Below are positions 28,252-37,972 of a stretch of DNA of 64,000 nucleotides, piece by piece. The DNA lies in NCBI GenBank assembly GCA_023395615.1, contig JAEWYP010000069.1, positions 1 through 64,000 of the forward strand, given 5' to 3'. The stretch is from Bacillota bacterium. GTDB taxonomy: Bacteria; Bacillota; Clostridia; Christensenellales; Aristaeellaceae. The position numbers were made by a program, and so were the translations under genes. Position 1 is the stretch's first letter; every line of letters starts with the position of its first letter. The notes under the pieces were generated by a model. That model was not told the DNA's origin. It worked only from the letters and a program-made list of their open reading frames with translations, and searched no databases.

Positions 28252-30654
28252 ATGCCGGAAAGCTTAAAAAAAACGATGGAACTGCTTGCGCCTGCCGGGG
28301 ATGAAGCATCGCTGCGCGCCGCTGTGTGCGCCGGCGCGAACGCTGTGTATCTGGGTTTCTCCCGTTTCGGCGCACGTGCTTCAGCGGCGAATTTTGATGC
28401 GGAGATGCTGGAAAAGGCTGTAGCTTACGCGCACCTCTATCATGTCAGGATTCACGTAACGGTGAATACGCTGGTGAAGCCGCAGGAAACGGCAGATGTG
28501 CTGGAGACGCTCGGCGTGATCTACGCCTGCGGCGCGGACGCGGTGATCGTACAGGATTTGGGCGTGGCGCATATGGCGCGCGCGGTATATCCATCGCTGG
28601 AACTGCACGCCAGCACCCAAATGGCGATCCATTCGGCGGCAGGCGCTCGGTTTGCGATGGAGCATGGCTTTCGTCGGGTGGTGCTGGCCCGTGAATGTAC
28701 GTTGCAGACCATCGAACAGGCCGCGGCGACCGGAGCGGACATTGAAGTGTTTGTACATGGCGCGCTGTGCGCCGGGGTGAGCGGGCAGTGCCTGCTTTCC
28801 AGCATGGCGGGCGGGAGAAGCGGCAACCGGGGCCGATGCGCGCAGCCCTGCAGGCAGCAGGTTACGCTGGGCGGCACGATGGCCGCGCTGCTTTCCACAC
28901 GGGACCTTTGTCTGCGCGACCACCTGCCCGAACTGGAGGCTGCGGGCGTGGCAGCACTGAAAATTGAAGGCCGCTTGAAACGCCCCGAGTATGTGGCCGT
29001 TGTGACCGACCGCTATCGCAGGGCGCTGGACGCGTTAGCCCGCGGCGAGTTTGCGCCTGCGGACGAGGAAGAAAAAACAGCGTTGAAGCAGGTTTTCCAC
29101 AGAGGCGGATTTACTGTGGGGCACGCGCTGGGCGCCGAGGACGCGGCGCTGTGCGCCCCGGAACGGGTCAACCACGGCGGTGTCCCCATTGGGGAAATCC
29201 TCGCGGTGAAAGGCAATCTGGCTGAAACGGAGCTTACCCTGCCGCTGCACGACGGAGACAGCCTGCGGATTGAAGGCGCGGAGGATGTGGAACTGCGTTA
29301 TTCCGGCCCGGAAACGGCGGGGCACGCGACCCTGCGCCTGCGGCCCGATGTGTGGGTGCGCCCGGGCGATCCGGTCGTGCGGCTGGCGGACGCCGAACAG
29401 CTCCGATGGGCGCAGAACCTTACGGAAAAGCAGATTCCGGTAACGATGCGGGCGGAGGTGCTGGCGGGCAAACCCCTGCGCCTTACGGCGAGCGACGGCA
29501 TCAGCGTTGCGGAAGCCTTGGGTGAATCGGCACAAACCCCGCGAACGAGACCCCTTACGAAAGAGGAAATTATTGCTGCGCTTTCCAAACTGGGCGACAC
29601 GCCGTTTGTGCTGGCGGAGGAACCCATCGTGGACACGGACCGGGCTTTCGCACCGGTGTCGGCGCTGAACGCCCTGCGCCGCAACGCGCTGGAGAAGCTT
29701 GCGGATATGCGTCGCACTGCTTTTTCGGCGGAAAAGCGTGAAGCTGTGGCCGCACTTGGGGGCGAAGCACGCAGAATACGTAAACCGAGGAACGTGTCAA
29801 AGCAAAATGCCGTGGAAACGCTGGCGATCAGCTTCACCGACGCGCAAATCGGGCAGGATTTTTTAGCGGCAGGCGCGAACCTACTTCTATATGCCCCGAC
29901 AGACTACACGCTTCCAACACTGGTGGATGAACTGCCGAAACTGCCGGTCGGGACGTGGCTGGTTCTGCCGCCACAGATGAGTGACGAGGCATTCGCACAG
30001 CTTTTACCGACGCTTTCGGAAAACGCCGGTCAACTTGCGGGTATTGTGCCGGGGAGTGTGGGACAGCTCGGCTTTCCGTTGCCAATTCCCTTTGCGCTGG
30101 GTGAAGGAGTGCCGATTACCAATCCCGAAGCAGCACAGGAATTGTTAAGCAATGCTCCTGCGTTCTTTACCCTGTGGCCTGAACTGAACTATACCGAACT
30201 GACGGCGCTGTTGAACGGGGAAAATGGGGTGCCGCCGCTTTTAAAAGTCTATGGCAGAGAACGGCTGATGCTGCTGAACCATTGCCCGGAACGGGTACGC
30301 CGTGGACTGACCCATGGGCGGGAACACTGCGCGCTGTGCGGCCTGGATGATCGTGCCTGCGCCGCGCCGGACCCGTCGCTTACCGACCGTCGGGGGTACG
30401 ATTTCCCCCTGCGGCGCATGCGGATGCCGGAGGGCTGCGTGGTGGAGCTGCTGAATGCCCTGCCGACCGACCTGTCCGGACAGGACAGCCGCCGGAAGGC
30501 GCTGGGCGCGGGAATGCTGTTAAGCTTTACCGTGGAGCCGCCGGAGCGCCAGCTGGCCGTTACGCGACGTTTCGCGGCGCTGATGCGAACCGGAATCACC
30601 GAAAAGGATAACGAACCTTCCACCACCGGACATTTTTTACGCGGGGTGGAGTGA
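28252..30654 (+). CDS. U32-family peptidase / tRNA-hydroxylation-type protein
   Basis: The 800-residue protein begins MELLAPAGDEASLRAAVCAG after a short lead. It has the U32 signature ending NRGRCAQPCR (near residue 205) plus FVHGALCAGVSGQCLLSS. The C-terminal half matches the DUF3656-type extension, with further Cys residues in HCALCGLDDRACA. U32 proteins were named collagenase-like proteases, but several (TrhP, RlhA) act in RNA hydroxylation with a prephenate or iron-sulfur requirement. GGGAGGAGG precedes the ATG at 28252; the longer upstream frame overlaps the cyclophilin gene. Confidence 0.9.
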   Translation: MPESLKKTMELLAPAGDEASLRAAVCAGANAVYLGFSRFGARASAANFDAEMLEKAVAYAHLYHVRIHVTVNTLVKPQETADVLETLGVIYACGADAVIVQDLGVAHMARAVYPSLELHASTQMAIHSAAGARFAMEHGFRRVVLARECTLQTIEQAAATGADIEVFVHGALCAGVSGQCLLSSMAGGRSGNRGRCAQPCRQQVTLGGTMAALLSTRDLCLRDHLPELEAAGVAALKIEGRLKRPEYVAVVTDRYRRALDALARGEFAPADEEEKTALKQVFHRGGFTVGHALGAEDAALCAPERVNHGGVPIGEILAVKGNLAETELTLPLHDGDSLRIEGAEDVELRYSGPETAGHATLRLRPDVWVRPGDPVVRLADAEQLRWAQNLTEKQIPVTMRAEVLAGKPLRLTASDGISVAEALGESAQTPRTRPLTKEEIIAALSKLGDTPFVLAEEPIVDTDRAFAPVSALNALRRNALEKLADMRRTAFSAEKREAVAALGGEARRIRKPRNVSKQNAVETLAISFTDAQIGQDFLAAGANLLLYAPTDYTLPTLVDELPKLPVGTWLVLPPQMSDEAFAQLLPTLSENAGQLAGIVPGSVGQLGFPLPIPFALGEGVPITNPEAAQELLSNAPAFFTLWPELNYTELTALLNGENGVPPLLKVYGRERLMLLNHCPERVRRGLTHGREHCALCGLDDRACAAPDPSLTDRRGYDFPLRRMRMPEGCVVELLNALPTDLSGQDSRRKALGAGMLLSFTVEPPERQLAVTRRFAALMRTGITEKDNEPSTTGHFLRGVE

Positions 30655-30702
30655 CCCGACCCGGACGGCCGGGTAGAAACTGAGCAACAGGAGGCGCTGC
30701 GC

Positions 30703-33057
30703 ATGGAACCGGCCCGGGAACTGCGAGTGCTGGAATTTACGAAAATACGGGAAATGCTGTCGGCTTTCTGTGTAACGCCGATGGGAGCGGAGCTTTGCCA
30801 GGAACTGACTCCTTACCGCGATTTTTCTGAGGTAAGCCGCGCGCTGGAGGAAACGGAAGAAGCCACGATTTTGCTGGCCTATCTGGGCGGTTCACCGCTT
30901 CAGTGGTTTGGCGACGTACGGGAGCAGCTTTCACTGGCGGGTAAGGGGGCGGCGCTGTCGCCCAAGGCCCTGCTGGATGTGGCGGGATGCCTGCGGGCCG
31001 CCCGCGCCGCCCGCGCCGCTCTGGTGAAGGAGCGAGAGGATACCCCAATTTTGACCGGGCTGGCCAGCAGGCTGACCACTCTGCCCGGTGTGGAGCAGGC
31101 GATTACCGACGCGATCCTGAGCGAGGATGAAATCGCCGACCGTGCGTCCGCGGAGCTGATGCAGATTCGGCGGCAGATTCGCGCCGCGAACGAGCGGATG
31201 CGGGAAAAGCTGAACCAGATGATCCACAGTTCTTCTTTTGCCAAGTACCTGCAGGATGCGATTATCACCCTTCGGGGAGATCGCTACTGCATCCCCGTTA
31301 AAGCGGAATGCCGGGCAAATGTGCCCGGACTGGTGCACGACCAGAGTTCCACCGGTGCGACGCTGTTTGTGGAGCCGATCGCGGTGGTGGAACTGGGAAA
31401 CGATTTAAAACAGCTTCGCGGCCGGGAACAGCAGGAGATTGAACGAATTCTGCTGGCGCTGACCGGGCAGCTTGCGCCGCATGCGGACGAACTGCGCGCG
31501 GATATCGATATCCTGAACCATCTGGATTTCGCCTTTGCCAAGGGCCAGCTGGCTAAGGACATGCGAGCTTCCCTGCCGAAGCTGAATAACCATGGATATA
31601 TCAAACTGATCCGTGCACGGCACCCGCTGATCGACCGGGACAAGGTGGTACCGACGACTCTTTGGCTGGGGGACGACTTTACCACGCTGGTAGTGACCGG
31701 CCCCAATACAGGCGGCAAGACGGTAACACTGAAAACGGTAGGGCTGCTGACCCTGATGGCACAGGCGGGCCTGCATGTGCCCGCGGACCTGGGTACCGAG
31801 CTGGCCGTGTTTGAGCATGTGTATGCGGATATTGGAGACGAGCAGTCCATCGAGCAGTCCCTGTCCACCTTCTCCAGCCACATGAAAAACATCGTAAGCA
31901 TTATGGACGTTGTAACGGAACACGATCTGGCGCTGTTTGACGAGCTGGGCGCTGGCACCGACCCCACCGAAGGCGCGGCGCTGGCGCAGACGATCCTTAA
32001 AAACCTGTTGCAGCGTAAAGTGCGTACCATGGCGACAACTCATTACAGCGAACTGAAAGCCTTCGCCCTGTCCACCCCCGGTGTGGAAAACGCCAGCGTG
32101 GAGTTTGACGTAGCCACCCTGCGCCCCACCTACCGCCTGTCCATCGGCATTCCTGGGAAAAGCAACGCGTTTGAAATCAGCCGGAAACTGGGATTGTCTC
32201 CGGCGCTGATCGACGAAGCAAAACAGTTGCTGTCCCAGAACGACGTGCGTTTTGAAGACGTGATCGCCAACGCCGAGTATCACCGGCAGATCGCCGAAAA
32301 AGAGCGTAAAATGGCGGAGGAAGCCTATCAGGAAACGGTGTCCCTGCGGAACGAGGCGGAGAAACTTCGCAAAGAAATGGAAGACAACCGCGAGAAGAAC
32401 CTGCGCAAGGCGAAGGAAGACGGTAAGCGCGTGATGGAAAACGCGCGCCGGGAAGCCGAAGCGATTATTTCCGAATTAAAAACATTAAAAAAACAGGCGC
32501 AAACGCCCGAACACGAGGTGCAGGCGCTCCGGAAACGGATGGAGAAGGGAATCGACGACTTAAGCGAAGGGCTTTCCCAGCCCAGTGAAACGCGGTTTAC
32601 CCCGCCCAAGACCGTCCGCGTTGGCGAAAATGTGGAAATCGTGAACCTGAAAACGCGGGGCACGGTGCTTACCCTGCCGGACAGCAAGGGCGAGGTGCAG
32701 GTGCAGGCTGGCATTATGAAACTGAAAGCTCACCTGAGCCAGTTGCGCATTGTGGAACCGGCCAGAACGGTCAAAACCAGCGTAACGGCCAAAACCGGCG
32801 CTGCCACGCGCAGCGTGCCGTTGGAACTGGACGTGCGCGGGCTGGCCCAGGATGAAGCGCTGCCGGAGGTGGACCGCTACCTGGACGAGGCGACGCTGGC
32901 GGGCCTGCACGAGGTAAGCATTATCCACGGCAAGGGCACAGGTACGCTTCGCATGGGCATTCAGCGGCATCTGAAAGGCCATATGGATGTGAAGAGCTAT
33001 CGACTGGGCGTGTACGGCGAAGGCGAGGACGGCGTAACGGTGGTAACGTTGAAATAG
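30703..33057 (+). CDS. mutS2: MutS2 ATPase with Smr nuclease domain
   Basis: At 784 residues the protein has the MutS2 layout: a core and lever region, then an ATPase with GPNTGGKTVTLKT (Walker A, near residue 330) and DELGAGTDPTEGAAL (Walker B). A coiled coil follows (about 520-620), and a C-terminal Smr domain has LDVRGLAQDEAL and HGKGTGTLR. It lacks the mismatch-recognition domain of MutS. MutS2 acts on branched DNA and, in B. subtilis, on collided ribosomes. CAGGAGG precedes the ATG. The next gene is a two-component system with no evident link. Confidence 0.97.
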   Translation: MEPARELRVLEFTKIREMLSAFCVTPMGAELCQELTPYRDFSEVSRALEETEEATILLAYLGGSPLQWFGDVREQLSLAGKGAALSPKALLDVAGCLRAARAARAALVKEREDTPILTGLASRLTTLPGVEQAITDAILSEDEIADRASAELMQIRRQIRAANERMREKLNQMIHSSSFAKYLQDAIITLRGDRYCIPVKAECRANVPGLVHDQSSTGATLFVEPIAVVELGNDLKQLRGREQQEIERILLALTGQLAPHADELRADIDILNHLDFAFAKGQLAKDMRASLPKLNNHGYIKLIRARHPLIDRDKVVPTTLWLGDDFTTLVVTGPNTGGKTVTLKTVGLLTLMAQAGLHVPADLGTELAVFEHVYADIGDEQSIEQSLSTFSSHMKNIVSIMDVVTEHDLALFDELGAGTDPTEGAALAQTILKNLLQRKVRTMATTHYSELKAFALSTPGVENASVEFDVATLRPTYRLSIGIPGKSNAFEISRKLGLSPALIDEAKQLLSQNDVRFEDVIANAEYHRQIAEKERKMAEEAYQETVSLRNEAEKLRKEMEDNREKNLRKAKEDGKRVMENARREAEAIISELKTLKKQAQTPEHEVQALRKRMEKGIDDLSEGLSQPSETRFTPPKTVRVGENVEIVNLKTRGTVLTLPDSKGEVQVQAGIMKLKAHLSQLRIVEPARTVKTSVTAKTGAATRSVPLELDVRGLAQDEALPEVDRYLDEATLAGLHEVSIIHGKGTGTLRMGIQRHLKGHMDVKSYRLGVYGEGEDGVTVVTLK

Positions 33058-33113
33058 CGGCGACGCGCCGTGTGCGGGCCGCGTAAGCGGTTGATAACAG
33101 GAGGGAAAACACC

Positions 33114-33818
33114 GTGTCGGACAAACAGCGGATTCTGTTGGTGGACGACGACAGGAACATCAGCCATCTCATCCGGCTCTATCTGGAAAAGGAAGGGTTC
33201 GAAGTCTGCGAAGCCGCGCGCGGGGACGAGGGGCTGGCTGCCTTTAAGCGGCAGCAGCCGTCGCTTGTGCTGCTGGATGTGATGCTGCCCGGCGTGGACG
33301 GGCTGGAGGTGCTGCGCGAAATCCGCAAAACCAGCAAAACGCCGGTCATCATGCTGACCGCCAAGGACGAAACCTTCGACAAGGTGCTGGGGTTGGAACT
33401 GGGTGCGGACGATTACATCACCAAGCCTTTTGAAAACAAGGAACTGGTCGCACGCGTCAAGGCGGTGCTGCGCCGCAGCGGCGCGGAGAGCGAGAATACG
33501 GAAACTGACGACATGCTCAGCTTTCCACAGCTGACCGTGAGCCTGAAGCGATATGAAGTCACCTTTGAAGGCAGCCCTGTGGAGATGCCCCCCAAAGAGC
33601 TGGAAGTGCTGTACTTCCTCGCTTCTCACCCTAACATGGTGTTTACGCGGGAACAGTTGCTGGAACGCGTATGGGGTTTTGACTTTTTTGGCGACAGCCG
33701 CACGGTGGATGTGCATATCAAGCGGCTGCGGGAAAAGCTGGTAGGCTGCGAGCAGTACGGGTGGGAAATCCACACGGTATGGCGCGTAGGCTATAAATTT
33801 GAATCGAAACAGGGGTAA
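33114..33818 (+). CDS. OmpR-family response regulator
   Basis: The 234-residue protein has a receiver domain with the acidic pair VDDD at the start, phospho-acceptor D55 in LLDVMLPG, and K in ITKPFENKEL. A winged-helix output domain follows (about 135-232) with YFLASHPNMVFTREQLLERVWG. It resembles PhoP/WalR-type regulators of cell-envelope stress. The start is GTG at 33114 with CAGGAGG 8 bases upstream. A histidine kinase gene follows after 64 bases. Confidence 0.94.
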   Translation: MSDKQRILLVDDDRNISHLIRLYLEKEGFEVCEAARGDEGLAAFKRQQPSLVLLDVMLPGVDGLEVLREIRKTSKTPVIMLTAKDETFDKVLGLELGADDYITKPFENKELVARVKAVLRRSGAESENTETDDMLSFPQLTVSLKRYEVTFEGSPVEMPPKELEVLYFLASHPNMVFTREQLLERVWGFDFFGDSRTVDVHIKRLREKLVGCEQYGWEIHTVWRVGYKFESKQG

Positions 33819-33882
33819 AACGCCGCGGGGCGCGCATTCGCCCTGTAGTGATGCAGCCCTGCTTTTCGCACCGGAGGCGCTT

Positions 33883-35388
33883 ATGTTTCACAGCATGTTT
33901 TCCCGGCTGTTTTCTATGCTGCTGCTGATTATTCTGGTAGTGGTCTTTGTCGGCGCGGGTTTTTCCATCCTGACCATTCGCAGCAATATGATTAACAGCC
34001 GCATGGACAGCCTGTTGGTGCAGGCGCGGGAAATCGCGTTTCTGGCCAGCCGCGTGGAGGACAACACCCTGAGCGATTATCTTGGGCTGGATACGCCGAC
34101 CGAATCGTATTTACAGTGGAAAGCAGCGAATGTATATCAGGATTTCGGCGCGTATATCCTGATCGTGGACCGTAACGGCCGTGTGAAGGACAACATGAAC
34201 ACAGCAATCCAGAACAACCCGTCGGCTGTAGAAAATCTGTCTCCTTCGGATGTGGCGGATACTTTGCGCGAGGTTCTGTCGGGTAAAGAGGTGGAAACCC
34301 GTATTACCAACGCGGTCAACGGAACCATCTTTACCGTGGCCGTGCCGTGGGTGCAGAATAATACGGTGCTTGGCGCGGTGTTTATTCATACCAGCGCGCA
34401 GGTGATCGAGGCGGAGTATCGCGGCGTAGTGCTGCAGGTTGTGGGCGGTTTTTCTATCGCGGCGCTGGTGGCGGCCGCGTGCGCGCTGCTGTATACCCGA
34501 AGTATCGTAAAACCGCTGACGGTGATTACCCGCGCCGCTGAGGATATGAGCCGCGGCAACTTCAATTCCCGCGCGGCGGTGACCGGCGTTGACGAGGTGC
34601 GCCAGCTGGCCGGGGCGTTTAACGTGATGGCGGACAAACTGGCTCAGGTGGAGGAAAACCGCCGCGAGTTTGTCGCTAACGTGAGCCACGAGCTGCGTTC
34701 ACCCGTTACCAGCATCCACGGGTTCGTGGAAGGGATGCTGGACGGAACCATCCCGGCGGAAGAACGGGACCGTTATCTTCAAATCGTTTCCGACGAGACC
34801 AACCGGCTCAAAAAGCTGATTGCGGATTTACTGGAACTGAGCCGCATGGAAAAAGGAGCGGTTCAACTGACCTACGCAAACTACGATATTAACGAAACGA
34901 TCCGTCGCGTACTGATTGCCCGTATGGCGGACATAGACCAGCGCGGTATCACCCCCCAGCTGGATTTTCAGGTGGAACCGTGTATGGTGCACGCCGATCA
35001 GGACCGTATCGAACAGGTTGTGTATAATCTGGTGGACAATGCGTTGAAGTTTGTGAATGACCACGGGAACTTGACAATTACCACCGCGATAGTGCATGAT
35101 AAAGCAACCGTTATCGTCGCCAACGACGGCGCGCCTATCCTGCCGGAGGATCGCCCGCATATCTTCGACCGGTTTTATAAAGCGGATAAGGCGCATACCG
35201 TTGGCAAGGGTTCCGGAACGGGCCTAGGGCTGAGCATCTGCCAGCGCATTATCCAGCAACATGGTCAGACCATCCGGCTGTTGCCTGTGGAAACCGGCGC
35301 CGCGTTTGAGTTTACGCTGGAGGCCGGGGTGAAACCAATGCCCCTTGGAGAGGGCGACGCGGCGAAGGATGCGACTGAAAAGGAGTAA
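33883..35388 (+). CDS. Membrane sensor histidine kinase (partner of the OmpR-type regulator)
   Basis: The 501-residue protein has two membrane helices (about residues 8-32 and 182-205) around an extracytoplasmic PAS-like sensor. A HAMP domain follows, then the phospho-acceptor H269 in NVSHELRSPVTS and an ATPase domain with YNLVDNALKF and GTGLGLSICQ. This is a PhoR/WalK-like layout. The ATG at 33883 is chosen because CGGAGG lies upstream; the longer frame overlaps the regulator gene. The stimulus is unknown. Confidence 0.94.
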   Translation: MFHSMFSRLFSMLLLIILVVVFVGAGFSILTIRSNMINSRMDSLLVQAREIAFLASRVEDNTLSDYLGLDTPTESYLQWKAANVYQDFGAYILIVDRNGRVKDNMNTAIQNNPSAVENLSPSDVADTLREVLSGKEVETRITNAVNGTIFTVAVPWVQNNTVLGAVFIHTSAQVIEAEYRGVVLQVVGGFSIAALVAAACALLYTRSIVKPLTVITRAAEDMSRGNFNSRAAVTGVDEVRQLAGAFNVMADKLAQVEENRREFVANVSHELRSPVTSIHGFVEGMLDGTIPAEERDRYLQIVSDETNRLKKLIADLLELSRMEKGAVQLTYANYDINETIRRVLIARMADIDQRGITPQLDFQVEPCMVHADQDRIEQVVYNLVDNALKFVNDHGNLTITTAIVHDKATVIVANDGAPILPEDRPHIFDRFYKADKAHTVGKGSGTGLGLSICQRIIQQHGQTIRLLPVETGAAFEFTLEAGVKPMPLGEGDAAKDATEKE

Positions 35389-35395
35389 TAGCGTC

Positions 35396-35929
35396 ATGGA
35401 ACGGCATATCTTTCTGGTCGGCATGCCCGGAAGCGGGAAAAGCGCGCTGGGGCGCAGGGTTGCGTTGAAGCTGCAAACGCCGTACCTGGACACGGACGCC
35501 TACCTGGCGGAAATTACCGGCATGAACACAGCGCAGATTTACTCCACTTATGGGGAGGCGGCCTTTCGCGACGGGGAAACGCGCCTGTTACAGGACTTGA
35601 TTACTGCTACTCCCGGAATCATTTCCACGGGCGGGGGCACTGCGCTGCGGGAGGAGAACCGCAGGCTGATGCGCGCGCACGGGTACGTAGTTTTGATTGA
35701 TCGCCCGATTGATGATATCCTGCTGGACATCCGCGCGGAAAAAAGGCCGCTGCTGGCACAGATGGGCCACGAGGAAATCGAGAGGATTTACGAGGAACGG
35801 ATGCCCATCTATCGCAGCGTTGCCGATGTGGTGCTGGATAACGGCAACGGCTTCCACAGCGGCCTGGCGTCGTTGGAGAGCGTGGCGCGGCAGCTGGGTG
35901 CGAAGGGCTGGAAACCCGCAGAGGAATAA
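35396..35929 (+). CDS. aroK: Shikimate kinase
   Basis: This enzyme phosphorylates shikimate in aromatic amino-acid biosynthesis. The P-loop GMPGSGKSALG is at residues 9-19, DTDAYL near 32, STGGGTALR near 78 and the lid EKRPLL near 117. At 177 residues it has normal length. The ATG at 35396 lies 7 bases after the kinase stop, with AAGGAG upstream. No other shikimate-pathway gene is present, so it seems carried in this operon by position only. Confidence 0.93.
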   Translation: MERHIFLVGMPGSGKSALGRRVALKLQTPYLDTDAYLAEITGMNTAQIYSTYGEAAFRDGETRLLQDLITATPGIISTGGGTALREENRRLMRAHGYVVLIDRPIDDILLDIRAEKRPLLAQMGHEEIERIYEERMPIYRSVADVVLDNGNGFHSGLASLESVARQLGAKGWKPAEE

Positions 35930-36005
35930 CCTTTCTTTGGCTGAAAACGCGTCGCGTTGAAACAGGCAACGCAACCTACTGTTATGATATTAATAATTCA
36001 AATCA

Positions 36006-36042
36006 AACACCCCACAGGCGCGATCGCCCGCGGGGTGTTTTT
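36006..36042 (+). terminator. Intrinsic terminator after aroK
   Basis: The stem AACACCCC/GGGGTGTT, with an inner GGCG/CGCC, is followed by a T run. It lies 24 bases before the end of the converging metal-binding protein gene. Confidence 0.9.
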
Positions 36043-36065
36043 GTGGTTTATGTTTTTCTGCGTTG

Positions 36066-37004
36066 TCAGTTCAGCGCGGTTTTCAGCGTTTCCAGATTTT
36101 CCGTCATGAAATCCACCACAGTTTTTCCTGAAGCAAATTCATCTGCGGTCAGGTTATGGCAGGCGTAGAAGATGTGTGTCGGCACCCCTGTCGCCTCGCT
36201 GATGGTATCTGCCAGCGTATGCGTGGAAAGTTCCGGGTACAGGATCAGCGGGACCTGGTCTTTCTGTACTTTATCAATCAGAAAAGCCACGGTTTGCGCG
36301 CTGGGTTCGGTTTCCGCGGAGCATCCGGGGAAAGCCGCGTAATATGTGAGGCCATATTCTTTAATGAAATAGCGTTGCGCAAACCGATCGCCGAAGATGA
36401 TTTCCTTGCGCTTGGCTGTGCTGACAACCTGGCGGAAGGAATCATCCAGCGTTTGCAGCTTCTGCGTGTAAGCCGCGGCGTTGGCGCGGTACGCGTCGGC
36501 ATGTGTGGCATCCAATGCGGACATTTCCTCGCAGATGGCGTTTACCATCGCAATCGCGTTGACCGGAGAGGTCCAGACATGTTCGTCCATTTCCGGTTCG
36601 GCATCGGCACTTTCCCCTTCTTCAGCCTGCATGCCTTCCACCGTTTCTTCCGTAACGGTCGGAACCATGTCCGTGAGACGTACAGCCTTCACCTTGCTGT
36701 CCTGCATGGAGGACAGGATATCGGCAACCCATGCGTCCGATTCTCCGCCGACATAAATGAACAGGTCAGCGTTGCGGATCGCGATAATATCCTGCGGGGT
36801 TGGCTCGTAGGTGTGCGCTTCAGCCCCGGGCTTTAACAGCATGGTCAGCTCCACGGCGCCGGTGTCGCCTGCGATGGCGCGTGCAAAGTCGTACTGGGGA
36901 AAGATGGTCGCCACTACGCGCAGCGTCGGCGCACTTTCAGCAGCCGCAGGTAACAGGGACAGCGCCATCAGGCAGGTCAACAGCAGCGATAACCACTTTT
37001 TCAT
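36066..37004 (-). CDS. Metal ABC transporter substrate-binding protein (ZnuA/TroA-like)
   Basis: The 312-residue protein has a signal peptide (1-22) and the ZnuA-type fold that delivers Zn2+ or Mn2+ to an ABC importer. Likely ligands are His in AHTYEPTP, His in DEHVWTSP and an acidic residue in YPELSTH. The third position reads FGDRF, an Asp where many family members have His. The flexible loop (about 125-145) is acidic, with no histidines. No lipobox is evident. The ATPase and permease genes are not adjacent. Confidence 0.9.
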   Translation of the reverse strand: MKKWLSLLLTCLMALSLLPAAAESAPTLRVVATIFPQYDFARAIAGDTGAVELTMLLKPGAEAHTYEPTPQDIIAIRNADLFIYVGGESDAWVADILSSMQDSKVKAVRLTDMVPTVTEETVEGMQAEEGESADAEPEMDEHVWTSPVNAIAMVNAICEEMSALDATHADAYRANAAAYTQKLQTLDDSFRQVVSTAKRKEIIFGDRFAQRYFIKEYGLTYYAAFPGCSAETEPSAQTVAFLIDKVQKDQVPLILYPELSTHTLADTISEATGVPTHIFYACHNLTADEFASGKTVVDFMTENLETLKTALN

Positions 37005-37146
37005 GAAGTTCCCTCCGAATTCTCCGATTGGTTTACGGTGCGGGCTTCCGGCATGAGCATGTCGGTTCCCGAATCTTCATTCCCAGTTCTGTGTAAAGGA
37101 CGGGTCGGTTCCTTCACACTAAATTAAAAATGAAATTCGTTTTCAA

Positions 37147-37175
37147 ATTATAAACGGGCAATTCAATTTTGTCAA
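37147..37175 (-). promoter_or_regulatory. Promoter of the metal-binding protein gene
   Basis: The minus strand reads TTGACA (37175-37170), a 17-base spacer and TATAAT (37152-37147), a consensus promoter. The next bases hold a short inverted repeat TGAAA-N5-TTTCA at 37131-37145, overlapping the start site, which could bind a metalloregulator. Confidence 0.9.
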
Positions 37176-37590
37176 GCGTCTAAGAAATTTCTGCGATTGA
37201 TCCTGAGCAGAATGGAACGGATTGGGATCGGAAAACCGCCAGGTTTCGGGAAAAGGAAATCGGGAAAAACGGTGATGCGGATCCGCTTTCTGAAGGAGCA
37301 AAGAAAATCGTTGAGGGAGCCGCATACGGAAGGGAAGCGAGCTGGAATCTGTCTCTCAGGAATGTTGGCGAACGTAAAAAGCTGCAGACGGAACGTGATC
37401 ACGTTCGCTGCAGCGAATTTTAGTACAATGATCAAAGAACGAAGATACAGATCTTGATACTGTTTTTCGCATATCAGAGCGATGAGGCAGGGCGGATACG
37501 CTGTTGGGTGATCAGCGTGGCAAGACAGACGTGATATGATCTCCGGCAATTACGCTCACGGCATGGAACTGTGAGTTGATAGAAACGGGC
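37176..37590. other. Intergenic region with one terminator
   Basis: I see no gene here. The only clear element is the minus-strand terminator at 37376-37414. The rest is A+T-rich sequence with no credible start and ribosome binding site. Confidence 0.5.
37376..37414 (-). terminator. Intrinsic terminator after rsfS
   Basis: On the minus strand a long stem, built on the 16-base perfect palindrome GAACGTGATCACGTTC and flanked by GCTGCAG/CTGCAGC, is followed by TTTTT. It lies about 180 bases after rsfS. Confidence 0.8.
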
Positions 37591-37968
37591 TCAGTGCAGC
37601 GCCGAAGATTCCTCATTCTCATCGAAGGGCAGGGGAATCCGATTGCCGTCATGCTCCCAAAGCTTTTCCAGTCGGTAAAACTCACGCTCCTGCGTGTGAA
37701 AAAGGTGTACCAGCAGCGTACCGTAATCCAGTACGATCCAGCGGGAATCGCGCTGACCATCCCGTCGCAAAAGGGGGACGCCGGCTTCGGCCATTTTATC
37801 CTCCACTTCGTCTGCCAGCGTTTTCACCTGTAAAACGTTACGGCCACTGGCGATCAGCATCGAATCGGTAATCACGGTGAGGGCTGATACATCCAGCGCA
37901 ACGATGTCCTGTGCTTTTTTTTGGTAGAGTGCTTCAGCGGCTTTGAGGAGGTTCTCTTTTCCTTCCAT
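37591..37968 (-). CDS. rsfS: Ribosomal silencing factor RsfS
   Basis: RsfS binds L14 and blocks subunit joining in starvation. The 125-residue protein has DIVALDVSALTVITDSMLIA, RDGQRDSRWIVLDYG and VHLFHTQEREFYRLEKLW, all family hallmarks. The ATG at 37968 is chosen because AAAGGAG lies 10 bases upstream. The earlier ATG at 37989 lies inside the preceding gene without a good site. It follows nadD-yqeK by 4 bases, the usual order in Bacillota. Confidence 0.95.
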   Translation of the reverse strand: MEGKENLLKAAEALYQKKAQDIVALDVSALTVITDSMLIASGRNVLQVKTLADEVEDKMAEAGVPLLRRDGQRDSRWIVLDYGTLLVHLFHTQEREFYRLEKLWEHDGNRIPLPFDENEESSALH

Positions 37969-37972
37969 CCGG

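Noticed and set aside
37391..37406. 16-base palindrome GAACGTGATCACGTTC as a regulator binding site
   Set aside because: It is the core of a stem followed by TTTTT on the minus strand, so a terminator explains it better.
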